A DNA stretch of 64,000 bases from DASVHS01 sp038244815 (GCA_038244815.1 JBBRTB010000005.1:62001-126000); one strand, 5' to 3'; numbered from the stretch's first letter, positions 1 to 10,876 are shown. Numbers and translations are program-made. The notes: a model not told the origin generated them from the letters alone.

Positions 1-171
1 AGGTTCCGTTCCCCACGATGGGGCCGTGATCGTCTCGGCGCTGGCGGCATGCGTACGCGCAACTGACCGGTCGAGGAATTTTGTGCGGCTGTTTTACAAT
101 TCGGGCCTCGAAGCTCATACGCCCCCGTGACCCACGACTGACGACCCCATCAGAGGAGTACACGAAGAAGA
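1..171. other. Leader upstream of ahcY; no gene identified
   Basis: A reading frame is open from base 2 to a TGA at 128-130 and could be the tail of an upstream gene, but its later codons have poor GC3 and I recognise nothing in it. A TACAAT at 95-100 resembles a -10 box, but nothing good sits 17 bases upstream. I see no match to the SAH riboswitch core. An AGAGGAG ribosome-binding site lies just before the ahcY start. Confidence 0.3.
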
Positions 172-1671
<1,500 letters not shown>

Positions 1672-1696
1672 TCCCCTGTTCATGAAGGTCTTTCAA

Positions 1697-1723
1697 AGGC
1701 GAGCTTCGGCTCGCCTCTTTTTT
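1697..1723 (+). terminator. Intrinsic terminator of ahcY
   Basis: An 8-bp GC-rich stem (AGGCGAGC with GCTCGCCT) closes on a TTCG tetraloop and is followed by a run of six T. It lies 26 bases after the ahcY stop, so it is a textbook rho-independent terminator. Confidence 0.9.
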
Positions 1724-1774
1724 GCTGTTATGATCCGCTGCACAGCAGGGAGTGCTGTTAAGGAGAATCTCATA

Positions 1775-2224
1775 ATGGCGAGACCCCGTAAGTCAGCAAC
1801 CGAACACCATCTTTCAGCCGGGCAGGCAAAGTACGTTCTCGACCGGCTCATCGCCGAGCGTCGTGTTTCGTCGAGTGATGTAAAGCACTATGTGAACGAC
1901 ATGCATCGGGAGATCTCGGACCTCGAGCAGCGCCTGCGCTCGCTGCGTGAGGCCACGGGCGACGCCATCCGCGGCGTCATGGAGAAACTTCCGGCCGTTC
2001 TCGGCGGTAAACGGCGAGGCCGTCCACCCGCGGCCGGCGCCAAGCCGAAAAGGCGACGGGCCAGGATCACGCCCGAGCAACTGGCCTCACGCCAGCTTCA
2101 GGGACGCTACCTCGGTCTGATCCGCCAGATTCCGGCGTCGCGCCGCGGCACGTATCAGAAGATCGCCAAGGAGCGCGGACGCGAAGCGGCCATCAGGGAA
2201 ATGATGACCACGCTCAAGAAGTAG
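1775..2224 (+). CDS. Hypothetical basic protein with AT-hook-like motif
   Basis: I do not recognise a named family. The 149-residue product starts MARPRKSATEH at the ATG behind AAGGAG (1760-1765); an in-frame ATG at 1682 would start inside the ahcY terminator and is unlikely. Residues about 15-70 are predicted helical and contain a heptad-like stretch (ISDLEQRLRSLREATGDAI). Then comes 'GGKRRGRPPAAGAKPKRRRA', in which RGRPP is an AT-hook core. The C-terminal part is basic and helical ('YQKIAKERGREAAIREM'). The composition suggests a DNA- or RNA-binding protein, for example nucleoid-associated. That role is inferred, not demonstrated. Confidence 0.8.
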   Translation: MARPRKSATEHHLSAGQAKYVLDRLIAERRVSSSDVKHYVNDMHREISDLEQRLRSLREATGDAIRGVMEKLPAVLGGKRRGRPPAAGAKPKRRRARITPEQLASRQLQGRYLGLIRQIPASRRGTYQKIAKERGREAAIREMMTTLKK

Positions 2225-2231
2225 CGGGAAC

Positions 2232-2255
2232 GCGGCGGCCGGCGAGGGCCGCCGC
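2232..2255. terminator. Hairpin between convergent genes
   Basis: A 9-bp perfect stem (GCGGCGGCC with GGCCGCCGC) around a six-base loop sits between the ends of the convergent genes. There is no T-tract, so it may act weakly or with Rho. Confidence 0.45.
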
Positions 2256-2269
2256 CCCCATCGGTGCCG

Positions 2270-3331
2270 TCATTGTGGCGTCACCAGCGTGACGCGCTGG
2301 GTCGTGTTGCTGGTGACGCTCACCAGCGCCCAGTAGCGGCTTCCCGGGGTCAGTGGCTCGACATCGATCCGTACGCCCGCGGGGAGGAACAGGAACGAGC
2401 CGAGCCCCGCGTAACCGGGATGCTGGCCGAAGGGTCCGCTGTCCGGCGCCGTGGTGTTCAGTGTGAATTGCGCGACCGGCGATCCGTCGGACACCCCTTC
2501 GGATTCTTCGAACACGCCCACCCGGAACTGAGCCTCCGGGGCATCCATCTCGTAAACGCGCAGCATCACGCGAAACCGGCTGTCCAGGGGCACGCCGTGA
2601 AAATGCGCGGCCTTGTTCAGAAACCCGCTCTCGCGAACAACGGGAATCTCCGTCCCTGCATCCTCATCGCCACGCGAAGTCTCGTAGAGCCGAAGACCGG
2701 CCGACAGATCGTCGAGCCCGCCCTGATTGACGTACAGCAGCCGGCCGATATTCGTCTGGTCGATGGCGGGCAGATTCAGCATCGTCTCGTGAGCCTGCAG
2801 TTGCCGGGTGAGAGGGAAGACCGGAACGCACAATGCTCCGCGCGGACAGACCCACGGCGCAAGCGTGATCGGATCGGTTCCTTCATTGCGAAGCCAGAGC
2901 CGTGTATTCCATGACGAGCCATTGCTGCCGGGCGACGGCTGTTCGAGATAGATCGGAAGGAGAACGCGCTGATATCCGGCTTCGTCGCTGTCGCTGTAGA
3001 CGAATGCCCCGGGTGCGGTCACGCTGCGGCCGTCGCCGGTGCGAACCATGACATCGACGACGCCCGGCGAGTGCGGCTGGATCTTCACGGCCAGCAGTGT
3101 CTCGGACTCCTGCAGCAGCATGGCTTGCGCGCCGCCGAATGTGACTCGCGTCGGGCACGGCAGAAGGCAGGCGAAATTCGGCGGCAGCGAGAGGTGATCG
3201 CCGGCGATGGTGACCTCGGTGCCGCCGGCGGTCGGGCCGGCCGAGGGAGTCACGCGTTGGATGACCGGCGGCGCCTGCGCGAAGGAAGTCAGCGGAACCA
3301 GCAACAGCGACGAAATCAGGAAACGTTTCAT
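2270..3331 (-). CDS. Secreted IPT/TIG-domain protein
   Basis: Exported protein of 353 residues. The start is set at the ATG at 3331 (MKRFLISSLLLVPLTSFAQA), a clear Sec signal peptide with an AQA cleavage site, behind AGGA; a GTG two codons earlier is less well spaced. Residues about 22-105 form an IPT/TIG immunoglobulin-like domain ('VTPSAGPTAGGTEVTIAGD'). The rest is a beta-rich region containing 'SNGSSWNTRLWLRNEG' and 'GTEIPVVRE', which resembles the secreted protein encoded at 39708-40760. It is transcribed divergently from the UshA-type gene with 35 bases between starts. Function is unknown; a surface or secreted structural or binding role is likely. Confidence 0.88.
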   Translation of the reverse strand: MKRFLISSLLLVPLTSFAQAPPVIQRVTPSAGPTAGGTEVTIAGDHLSLPPNFACLLPCPTRVTFGGAQAMLLQESETLLAVKIQPHSPGVVDVMVRTGDGRSVTAPGAFVYSDSDEAGYQRVLLPIYLEQPSPGSNGSSWNTRLWLRNEGTDPITLAPWVCPRGALCVPVFPLTRQLQAHETMLNLPAIDQTNIGRLLYVNQGGLDDLSAGLRLYETSRGDEDAGTEIPVVRESGFLNKAAHFHGVPLDSRFRVMLRVYEMDAPEAQFRVGVFEESEGVSDGSPVAQFTLNTTAPDSGPFGQHPGYAGLGSFLFLPAGVRIDVEPLTPGSRYWALVSVTSNTTQRVTLVTPQ

Positions 3332-3366
3332 GGGCACGATCCTATCGGCAGCGATACACTCACGCC

Positions 3367-4689
3367 GTGATCAGAACGGTGACTCTTCTGCTGCTGATGG
3401 TCGTGGCGCCGCTGCGCGCGAACACGACCATCACGCTTCTTCATGTCTCTGACTATCACTCCCATGCCCTGCCGTTCTACTCGGAGGGATCGACCATGGG
3501 CGGCATCGCCCGGGCCATCGGCTTCATGGAGCGTCACAAGCAGAAGGGCGCGCTGGTCTTCAACGGTGGAGACATGATGAATAAGGGCGCACCGGCGTGG
3601 TCGGACAAGTACCACTGCGCCGAGTGGCCCTGGCTCAACGGCGTCGTCGACGCCATGGCTCTCGGCAACCACGACGCCGACTACGGCAACGAGGAATTCG
3701 AGCGCTGCCGCGCGCTCGTCCGCTACCCGATTCTCAGTGCCAATACCGCGGGCTTCGAGCGTTATCTGCTGTTCGAGAGGAAAGGGATTCGCATTGGCGT
3801 GTTCGCCGTCGCCGGCGTGGACTTTCCTCATCTCATCACCAATGCGAAGTTCACGTTCACCGACCCGGTCGCGGCCGCCCGCGATGTCGTGAAGACTCTG
3901 CGGGAGCGTGAGCATGCCGACGCGGTGGTCATGATCGGGCATGAGCGGGCGGAGGACGACTACCGTCTGGCCGCGTCGGTTCCCGGAATCGACCTGATCT
4001 TCGGCTCGCACGCGCATCTCAAACGCGACCTGACGATGATTCCGGGTACGCACACCTGGTTCATCTCTCCCTATCAATACGCAACGTACGTGAGTGTCGT
4101 CGAGATGACGTTCGATCACCGGCGTCTGATCGGGGTCACAGGCCGGCTCGTTCCGATGGACGGATCGATCGCTCCCGATGGACGGATCGCAGCGCGCGTC
4201 GGCGTGATGCAGCGCGATCTGGAGAACGATCCGGCCTACCGGGGACTCTTCATGCCGGTAGCAAAGCTGGCCGCGCCGATGAACGTCGATGCTCTGGCGC
4301 GGTTCACCGTGGCCACGATGCGCGAGATCACGGCAGCGGACGTGGCCCTTTCCACCGCCAGCAGCTTCCGCCAGTCGCTCCCCTCCGGCTTGCTCGATCG
4401 GGAGACCCTGCGTGCCGCGCTGCCGTACGACAACGAGATCGTGGTGGCAAAGCTCACCGGAGAACAACTGAAAGCGGTTCTGAAGCTTGCAGCAACACCG
4501 GATCCGGCCAATGAGGCACGCTCGTTCAGCACGCCCCTGCCGCCGGTCGACCCGTCACGATCCTATGCCGTGGCCGTCACCGACTACATGGCCAGAGTGA
4601 GTCCTCCTTATCGCGACATCTTCAGAAAAGCGACGATCGAGAACACGGGTCTTCATGTCACCACCGAGGTGATGAAGCGGCTGCAGTGA
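3367..4689 (+). CDS. 5'-nucleotidase/UshA-type metallophosphoesterase, exported
   Basis: Predicted periplasmic metal-dependent phosphohydrolase of 440 residues, acting on nucleotides or related esters. The calcineurin-like motifs are visible in order: D-x-H in 'VSDYHSHALPF', GGD in 'VFNGGDMMNKG', 'GNHDADYGNEEF', 'IGHERAEDD' and 'FGSHAHLKRDL'. From about residue 300 a 5'-nucleotidase C-terminal domain follows ('LPYDNEIVVAKLTGEQLKAVL', which binds the nucleotide in UshA). The N-terminus is a signal peptide (MIRTVTLLLLMVVAPLRANT). The start is GTG at 3367. Exact substrate cannot be read from sequence. Confidence 0.9.
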   Translation: MIRTVTLLLLMVVAPLRANTTITLLHVSDYHSHALPFYSEGSTMGGIARAIGFMERHKQKGALVFNGGDMMNKGAPAWSDKYHCAEWPWLNGVVDAMALGNHDADYGNEEFERCRALVRYPILSANTAGFERYLLFERKGIRIGVFAVAGVDFPHLITNAKFTFTDPVAAARDVVKTLREREHADAVVMIGHERAEDDYRLAASVPGIDLIFGSHAHLKRDLTMIPGTHTWFISPYQYATYVSVVEMTFDHRRLIGVTGRLVPMDGSIAPDGRIAARVGVMQRDLENDPAYRGLFMPVAKLAAPMNVDALARFTVATMREITAADVALSTASSFRQSLPSGLLDRETLRAALPYDNEIVVAKLTGEQLKAVLKLAATPDPANEARSFSTPLPPVDPSRSYAVAVTDYMARVSPPYRDIFRKATIENTGLHVTTEVMKRLQ

Positions 4690-4756
4690 GCGTACGCCTT
4701 GACCGTCGTTCTCCTGCGAATATGATGTCGCGGCGTCGTACGAGGTGAATTCGAGA

Positions 4757-5440
4757 ATGTCGTTCTTCGGCAACTTCTATCGATCCGCCATCGGCAAGAA
4801 GGCGGTGATGGCCGTGACGGGCGTGATCCTCTTCGGATGGATCTTCCTGCACATGGTCGGCAACCTGAAGCTGTACCTCGGTCCCGAGCACCTGAACGAG
4901 TACGCACACTGGCTGCGCCTGCTGGGAACACCGGCCATGCCCGAGACCGCGGCGCTTTGGATCGTCCGCAGCCTGCTGATCGTTTGCGTGGTGTTCCACA
5001 TCCACGCGGCCTACGCGCTGACGATGATGAACCGCGCCGCCCGGCCGGACGGCTACCACGACCGCGAGTACATCGCCGGCACCTACGCCGCGCGCACGAT
5101 GCGATGGGGCGGGGTGATCATCCTCCTGTTCATCTTCTACCATCTCGCCCACCTGACGTTCGGCGCGCACGTGACGCCGGTTCCGTTTGTGAAGGACGAC
5201 CCGTACCACAACGTCGTGGCCGGATTTCAGGTCTGGTGGGTGTCGATGATCTACATCGTCGCCAACCTGGCACTCGGACTTCACCTCTATCACGGCGTCT
5301 GGAGCATGTTCAATTCGCTCGGTATCAATCATCCGAGATTCAATCCATGGCGGCGCTACTTCGCGACCACCTTCGCGCTGCTGATCACGGTCGCGAACGT
5401 GTCGTTCCCGATCATGGTGCTGATGGGCGTGGTGAGGTGA
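4757..5440 (+). CDS. sdhC: Succinate dehydrogenase cytochrome b558 subunit
   Basis: Membrane anchor of complex II (Bacillus/fumarate-reductase type), which carries electrons between the flavo-iron-sulfur dimer and quinone through haem b. The 227-residue protein has about five hydrophobic helices ('AVMAVTGVILFGWIFLHMVGNL', 'VIILLFIFYHLAHLTF', 'MIYIVANLALGLHLYHGVW'), each with conserved His that fit haem ligands. I chose the ATG at 4757 (MSFFGNFYRSAIGKKAVMAVTG), which is how the family begins; a GTG four codons upstream is possible. It is the first gene of an sdhCAB operon and, as in this subtype, no sdhD is present. Confidence 0.94.
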   Translation: MSFFGNFYRSAIGKKAVMAVTGVILFGWIFLHMVGNLKLYLGPEHLNEYAHWLRLLGTPAMPETAALWIVRSLLIVCVVFHIHAAYALTMMNRAARPDGYHDREYIAGTYAARTMRWGGVIILLFIFYHLAHLTFGAHVTPVPFVKDDPYHNVVAGFQVWWVSMIYIVANLALGLHLYHGVWSMFNSLGINHPRFNPWRRYFATTFALLITVANVSFPIMVLMGVVR

Positions 5441-5444
5441 CGTC

Positions 5445-7358
5445 ATGGAACTGAACGCAAAGATTCCTCCCGGTCCGATCGCCGAGAAATGGACCTCCGC
5501 CAAGTCCCACTACAAACTCGTCAACCCCACCAACAAGCGCAGGTACGACATCATCGTCGTTGGCGCAGGTCTGGCCGGCGCTTCGGCCGCGGCCACGCTC
5601 GGTGAGCTCGGCTACAACGTCAAGTGCTTCGTCTTCCACGACAGCCCGCGCCGCGCGCACTCGATCGCCGCGCAGGGCGGCATCAACGCGGCGAAGAACT
5701 ACCGCAACGACGGCGACAGCGTGTACCGGCTGTTCTACGACACGGTCAAGGGGGGCGATTACCGCTCGCGCGAGTCGAACGTGCATCGCCTGGCCGAGCT
5801 CTCGGTCGACATCATCGACCAGGCCGTGGCGCAGGGCGTGCCGTTCGCGCGTGAGTACGGCGGACTGCTGGAGAACCGCTCGTTTGGCGGCGTACAGGTC
5901 TCGCGCACGTTCTACGCGCGCGGACAGACCGGCCAGCAGCTTCTCCTCGGCGCTTTCCAGGCGCTGGAGCGCCAGATCGCGCTGGGCACCGTGAAGATGT
6001 TCCCGCGGCACGACATGCTCGACGTGGTCATCGTGGACGGTCAGGCCAAGGGCATCGTCACCCGCGACATGGTCAGCGGAAAGATCGAGTCCCACGCCGG
6101 CGACGCGGTCGTTCTGGCTACCGGCGGCTACGCGAACGTCTTCTATCTCTCCACGAACGCCAAAGCCTCGAACGCCACGGCCATCTGGCGCGCGTACCGG
6201 CGCGGCGCGGCGTTCGCCAATCCCTGCTACACCCAGATTCATCCGACCTGTATTCCGCAGACCGGCGACTTCCAGTCCAAGCTGACGCTGATGTCGGAAT
6301 CGTTGCGCAACGACGGGCGCATCTGGGTTCCCAAGAAGGCTGGCGACCACCGGCCGCCGCTGCAGATCGCCGAGGACGAGCGCGACTACTACCTGGAGCG
6401 CAAGTACCCGAGCTTTGGCAACCTCGCTCCTCGCGACATCGCCTCACGCGCTGCCAAGGAAGTGTGCGACGAGGGCCGCGGTGTCGGTCCCGGCGGGCGC
6501 GGCGTCTATCTCGACTTCGCCGACGCCATCAAGCGCCTCGGCCGTCACACCATCGAAGAGCGCTACGGGAACCTCTTCGAGATGTATCACGACATCACGG
6601 CCGAGGATCCCTATTCGATGCCGATGCGCATCTACCCGGCGCCGCACTACACGATGGGCGGACTGTGGGTCGACTACAACCTCATGAGCACGATTCCCGG
6701 CCTGTACGTGGCGGGCGAAGCGAATTTCTCCGACCATGGCGCGAACCGGCTCGGCGCGAGCGCGCTCATGCAGGGCCTCGCCGACGGCTACTTCGTGGTT
6801 CCCATCACGATCGGCGACTACCTGTCCGCGCAGCTCGGCAAGAAGGTGACGTACGACCGCCCGGAATTCAAGCAGGCCGAAGCGGACGTTCACGCCCGCG
6901 TCGACAGGCTGCTCGGGGCGAAGGGGAAGCGCACGGTCGACTCCTTCCATCGCCAGCTCGGCTCGATCATGTGGGAGTACTGCGGCATGACCCGAAGCGC
7001 CGAGGGGCTCCGGAAGGCCAGGGGCCTGGTGAAGGAGTTGCGCGAGCAGTACTGGCGCAACGTGCGCGTGCTGGGAAACGAGGAGGAACCGAATCAGGCC
7101 CTGGAGAAGGCCTGCCGCGTGGCCGACTTCTTCGAGCTGGCCGAACTGATGTGCATCGACGCGCTCGATCGCAATGAATCGTGCGGCGGCCACTTCCGTG
7201 TCGAATACCAGACCGCGGACGGCGAGGCGCTGCGCGATGACGAGAAATACCTCTACGTGGCCGCGTGGCAGTTCAAGGGTGACGGCAACGAGCCGGCCCT
7301 CAACAAGGAGCCGCTCGTGTACGAAGAGTTGAAGCTGGCCACGAGGTCCTACAAATGA
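5445..7358 (+). CDS. sdhA: Succinate dehydrogenase/fumarate reductase flavoprotein subunit
   Basis: Catalytic FAD subunit that oxidises succinate to fumarate (or the reverse). The 637 residues carry the FAD-binding 'VVGAGLAGASAAATLGELG' near residue 40, the covalent-flavin region 'RRAHSIAAQGGINAAKNY' containing the His that links FAD, catalytic-loop segments around 'ARGQTGQQLLLGAFQ' and 'YPAPHYTMGGLWVDYN', and the second FAD motif 'GLYVAGEANFSDHGANRLG'. Its length and motifs match the B. subtilis-type family. It starts five bases after sdhC and its stop overlaps the start of sdhB (ATGA), so the three genes are co-translated. Confidence 0.96.
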   Translation: MELNAKIPPGPIAEKWTSAKSHYKLVNPTNKRRYDIIVVGAGLAGASAAATLGELGYNVKCFVFHDSPRRAHSIAAQGGINAAKNYRNDGDSVYRLFYDTVKGGDYRSRESNVHRLAELSVDIIDQAVAQGVPFAREYGGLLENRSFGGVQVSRTFYARGQTGQQLLLGAFQALERQIALGTVKMFPRHDMLDVVIVDGQAKGIVTRDMVSGKIESHAGDAVVLATGGYANVFYLSTNAKASNATAIWRAYRRGAAFANPCYTQIHPTCIPQTGDFQSKLTLMSESLRNDGRIWVPKKAGDHRPPLQIAEDERDYYLERKYPSFGNLAPRDIASRAAKEVCDEGRGVGPGGRGVYLDFADAIKRLGRHTIEERYGNLFEMYHDITAEDPYSMPMRIYPAPHYTMGGLWVDYNLMSTIPGLYVAGEANFSDHGANRLGASALMQGLADGYFVVPITIGDYLSAQLGKKVTYDRPEFKQAEADVHARVDRLLGAKGKRTVDSFHRQLGSIMWEYCGMTRSAEGLRKARGLVKELREQYWRNVRVLGNEEEPNQALEKACRVADFFELAELMCIDALDRNESCGGHFRVEYQTADGEALRDDEKYLYVAAWQFKGDGNEPALNKEPLVYEELKLATRSYK

Positions 7359-8095
7359 ATCTGACTCTTCATGTATGGCGCCAGAAAGCGCGCGGCGCCA
7401 GGGGCGCCTTCGTCGAATACAAAGCGGAGAACATCAGCCCCGACGCGTCGTTTCTGGAGATGCTCGACGTCGTCAACGAGGGATTGATCGAGCGCGGCGA
7501 GGAAGCGATCCACTTCGAGCACGATTGCCGCGAGGGCATCTGCGGATCGTGCGGCATGATGATCAACGGCGTCGCTCATGGTCCGGTCGGAGGAACGGCC
7601 ACGTGTCAGCTGCACATGCGGCACTTCAAGGACGGCGATGTCATCTGGGTCGAGCCGTGGCGGGCCCGCGTGTTCCCGGTGATCAAGGATCTCATCGTCG
7701 ACCGCAGCCCGCTCGACAAGATCATGCAGGCCGGCGGCTTCATCTCCGTGAACACGGGCAGCGCGCCGGAAGCGAACGACACGCTCATTTCGAAGGCCGT
7801 CCAGGAAGTGTCAATGGACGCCGCGGCATGCATTCAGTGCGGCGCCTGCGTGGCCCAGTGTCCGAACGGCGCCGCGCAGCTCTTCACCTCCGCCAAAGTC
7901 TCCCACCTCGGACTCCTGCCGCAGGGACAGCCGGAGCGCTACGAGCGCGTCGTGCGCATGGTCGAAGTGATGGAATCAATGTTCGGCAGCTGCACGATGT
8001 TCGGGGAATGCGAAGCCGTCTGCCCGAAGGGCATCTCCATCGACTTCATCGCCCGCATGAATGGCGATTACATCAAGGCGAAGTTCAAGTCGTAA
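7355..8095 (+). CDS. sdhB: Succinate dehydrogenase/fumarate reductase iron-sulfur subunit
   Basis: Electron-transfer subunit of complex II, 246 residues. The N-terminal plant-ferredoxin-like domain has the [2Fe-2S] cysteines in 'DCREGICGSCGMMINGVA' and the later 'GTATCQLH'. The C-terminal domain has two ferredoxin clusters: 'CIQCGACVAQCPNGA' and 'SCTMFGECEAVCPKG', which together bind the [4Fe-4S] and [3Fe-4S] centres. The start overlaps the sdhA stop by four bases. The spacing of the cysteines is intact, so the subunit should be functional. Confidence 0.96.
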   Translation: MNLTLHVWRQKARGARGAFVEYKAENISPDASFLEMLDVVNEGLIERGEEAIHFEHDCREGICGSCGMMINGVAHGPVGGTATCQLHMRHFKDGDVIWVEPWRARVFPVIKDLIVDRSPLDKIMQAGGFISVNTGSAPEANDTLISKAVQEVSMDAAACIQCGACVAQCPNGAAQLFTSAKVSHLGLLPQGQPERYERVVRMVEVMESMFGSCTMFGECEAVCPKGISIDFIARMNGDYIKAKFKS

Positions 8096-8464
8096 AACCG
8101 TCCTCGGTCGCTTTCGGTCCCGGGTATTCCGAGCACCGAGCACCCAGCACCTGCGACCATCACGAAGTCTTTCTCCGCGGCTGACACGTTGCTGACGCTC
8201 GCACCTGTACAACGGGGTGGTCGTAGCAGCGGTACTCGTGGTCGTCGTCCCTGACGTGTCAGCTTCGTCGTGAACGTGTGGAGGTGCTGGTTTGTCCCGG
8301 TCTGTGCCGCCAGGCGCGATCGTTCGGATCCGGACACGCGATGACGATGGCCACGAGCACCGCCACAACGGTGAGGTCCGGTCATGCCGGACTTACGTCC
8401 GCATCAGCGCGGTAAGCACGGTATGATTTCGGTGTCCATTTCTTAAGATAAGTTGGAGGTCCCG
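8096..8464. other. Intergenic region between sdhB and the hybrid kinase
   Basis: No gene is supported here. It contains three 7-bp units (GAGCACC, GAGCACC, CAGCACC) at 8131-8151, related to repeats at 15.1 and 36.4 kb. CTGACGTGTCAG near 8260 is a near-palindrome, and CTGAC-type half sites recur nearby. A TATGAT at 8422-8427 could be a -10 box for the kinase, without a clear -35. Confidence 0.5.
8131..8151. repeat. GAGCACC-type heptamer tandem repeat
   Basis: Three contiguous 7-bp units, GAGCACC twice and CAGCACC once, just after the sdh operon. The same units recur at 15071-15125 and 36364-36462. Confidence 0.7.
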
Positions 8465-10876
8465 GTGGCGAATGCCCCTGCAGCACCGGAACTCGACAGC
8501 GTCGTGGCCGAGGCGGCGCGAGCCGCCAATGTGCCGGTGGCGTTCGTCGGATTCGTTGAAAAAGCCGGCGAGTCGGTCAAGGCCGCCCGCGGCTGGAACG
8601 TCGCCGTGATTCCGCCCGCGGTCTCATTTGCGATCCGCATCGCCAACCAGACCGATGTCGTCGTCGTGCCCGATGCCACTCAGGACGAACGCTTCTCGTC
8701 GCATCCGCTCGTGACCGGGGCGCCGAACATCCGTTTTTACGCCGGCGCCCCGATTATGGTGGACGGCTCGTTCGTGGGGGCCTTGTCGGTGATCGACCGG
8801 GCACCGCGCACGCTCTCGCAGGAGCAGATCGCAGTGCTCCGCCTCCTGGCCCGTCAGGTGGGGCGTGAGATCGAGGTGCGCCAGGAGAAAGAAGAGCTCA
8901 ACGAACGATTCCGCGAGTTCTTCGAACAGACCGACGATCTGGTGATGAGCATCGGAGCCGATCTGCGCCTCGTTCATTGCAACGAAGCCGTGCCCAACGC
9001 GCTCGGCCATTCGCGTGAAGAGGTCTCCTCGCAGCCGCTGCTGAAGCTCGTCGCCCCGGACGTGCGCGACGAGTTCCGCAGCACATTCTCCAGCGTATTC
9101 GAATCGGGAGAGCCGCAGACTCTCGAAACCGTGTTCGTCACCTCGGGCGGGCGGCGCATGACCGTGGAGGGCTCGCTGCGCCCGCGCGTAGTCGACGGCC
9201 GTACGCACATGATCCGCGTGATCTTCCGTGACATCACAGAACGCAAGGAGTTCGAGTCGGAGCTCGGCAATGCCCGCGATGCGGCGCTGGAAGCGGCGCG
9301 CCTGAAGTCGCAGTTCCTCACCAACGTCAGCCACGAGATCCGTACGCCCATGAACGGGATCATCGGCATGCTCGATCTCCTGGAGTCGACGCAGCTCAAC
9401 GAGGAGCAGCGCGACTACGCCGGTCAGGCCATCACCAACGCTCATCACCTCCTGGCCATCGTCAACAACATCCTCTATGTGTCGAACGTCGAAGCGGGCG
9501 GACTGGGATCAGCGAACGTCGACTTCGATGTCTACAAGACCCTCCAACGCGTCGTCGATGTCATGGGCGTGGCGGCCCTCGGCAAGGATGTCGAAGTCAC
9601 GTTCGCCTACGACAAGAACCTCCCTCCGATCATGCGCGGCAATCAGGGCCGCCTGCGTCAGGTGGTGACGAATCTGATGGAGAACGCCGTCAAGTTCACC
9701 GAGGAAGGCAAGATCGTTCTGCGCGTCTCGCAGCAGACCGAAACCGACACCCATCGCGTCGTCCGCTTCGAAGTCCAGGACACCGGCATCGGGATTTCCG
9801 ATGAGAATCGTCTGTTGCTTTTCGAGAAGTTCTCGCAGGTCGACGGCTCGCAATCACGGAAGTATCAGGGCGCGGGTCTCGGACTGGCCACGGCCAGGCA
9901 GCTCGTCGAGACGATGGGCGGACTGATCGACGTCGAGAGCAAAGCGGGAATCGGATCGACATTCTGGTTCACCGTGCCGTTCCCCAAACACGCCCAGGGT
10001 ACCAATCCGATCGCCTCCTCGGCACTGGAGTTCCGAGGCAAGCGGGCCCTGCTCATCGACTCCTACCCTACGAGCAGGAAAATCGTGCAGCACTATCTCG
10101 ATTCCATCTGGGGAATGCGCGTCGACATCGCCGACACGGCCATGGCTGCGCTGTCCGCCATGCGTCAGGCGCCGGAGGGCGATCCTTTCCGCGTGGTGCT
10201 CTTCGATTCCATGTCCGATATCGACCCCTACTCGTTCGCAAACGAAGTGCGCGCCGATCCCAGGCTGGCCGCGGCGAGCCTGATCTACCTGGTGGCGGCG
10301 AACACCGACGTGAACCGGGAGAAGATGCGTCAGGCCGGGATCAACTCGTACGTCGCCAAGCCCGTCAGTCAGACCGAGTTGTTCGACGCCATGACGGTGG
10401 CGCTGGCCCACGATGCCCTCATGCTGGCCAAACCGGTCGCCCAGCCGGCCAGTCCGGAAGTGGCCGTGCCGGCGGTGGTCTCGCCGGAAATGCGCAAGAA
10501 AGTACGCGTGCTGCTGGCCGAAGACAATTTCCTGAACGCGAAGCTGACGCTCAGCCAGTTGGCGAAACTCGGTTATGACGCCGACTCCGTTCCGAACGGC
10601 AAGGAAGCGATCAACGCCATCACCAAGAACGATTACCAGATCATTCTGATGGATTGCCAGATGCCGATCTGCGATGGTTATCAGGCCACCATCGAGATCC
10701 GCAGGATCGATCGGGAGCGCGGTGCCAAACGCCGCATCATCGCCATGACCGCCAACGCCCTCGAAGGCGATCGGGAGAAATGCCTGGCCGCGGGCATGGA
10801 CGACTATCTCTCCAAGCCCACCAAGCACGAAGAGCTGGAGACCGCGCTCGGCCGCTACTTCTCGAAGTCAGGATGA
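8465..10876 (+). CDS. Hybrid sensor histidine kinase (GAF-PAS-HisKA-HATPase-REC-REC)
   Basis: Cytosolic signalling kinase of 803 residues with no membrane segment. Order of domains: GAF (about 10-145), PAS/PAC (about 150-265, ending 'VIFRDITERKEFE'), HisKA with phospho-His near 290 in 'NVSHEIRTPMNG', HATPase with 'NLMENAVKFT', 'DTGIGIS' and 'GAGLGLA', then two receivers. The first (about 525-640) looks degenerate: the phosphoacceptor is in 'VLFDSMSD' but the acidic pocket is 'LLIDSY'; the second (about 680-800) is canonical ('LLAEDNFLNAK', 'ILMDCQMPICDG', 'YLSKP'). I chose GTG at 8465 behind GGAGGT (8455-8460), with tight spacing. There is no dedicated partner gene beside it; it converges with the next gene, overlapping by nine bases. 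Confidence 0.92.
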   Translation: MANAPAAPELDSVVAEAARAANVPVAFVGFVEKAGESVKAARGWNVAVIPPAVSFAIRIANQTDVVVVPDATQDERFSSHPLVTGAPNIRFYAGAPIMVDGSFVGALSVIDRAPRTLSQEQIAVLRLLARQVGREIEVRQEKEELNERFREFFEQTDDLVMSIGADLRLVHCNEAVPNALGHSREEVSSQPLLKLVAPDVRDEFRSTFSSVFESGEPQTLETVFVTSGGRRMTVEGSLRPRVVDGRTHMIRVIFRDITERKEFESELGNARDAALEAARLKSQFLTNVSHEIRTPMNGIIGMLDLLESTQLNEEQRDYAGQAITNAHHLLAIVNNILYVSNVEAGGLGSANVDFDVYKTLQRVVDVMGVAALGKDVEVTFAYDKNLPPIMRGNQGRLRQVVTNLMENAVKFTEEGKIVLRVSQQTETDTHRVVRFEVQDTGIGISDENRLLLFEKFSQVDGSQSRKYQGAGLGLATARQLVETMGGLIDVESKAGIGSTFWFTVPFPKHAQGTNPIASSALEFRGKRALLIDSYPTSRKIVQHYLDSIWGMRVDIADTAMAALSAMRQAPEGDPFRVVLFDSMSDIDPYSFANEVRADPRLAAASLIYLVAANTDVNREKMRQAGINSYVAKPVSQTELFDAMTVALAHDALMLAKPVAQPASPEVAVPAVVSPEMRKKVRVLLAEDNFLNAKLTLSQLAKLGYDADSVPNGKEAINAITKNDYQIILMDCQMPICDGYQATIEIRRIDRERGAKRRIIAMTANALEGDREKCLAAGMDDYLSKPTKHEELETALGRYFSKSG

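Noticed and set aside
1..171. SAH riboswitch upstream of ahcY
   Set aside because: I could not match the conserved core and stems of the SAH riboswitch in this leader; only a generic ribosome-binding site is visible.
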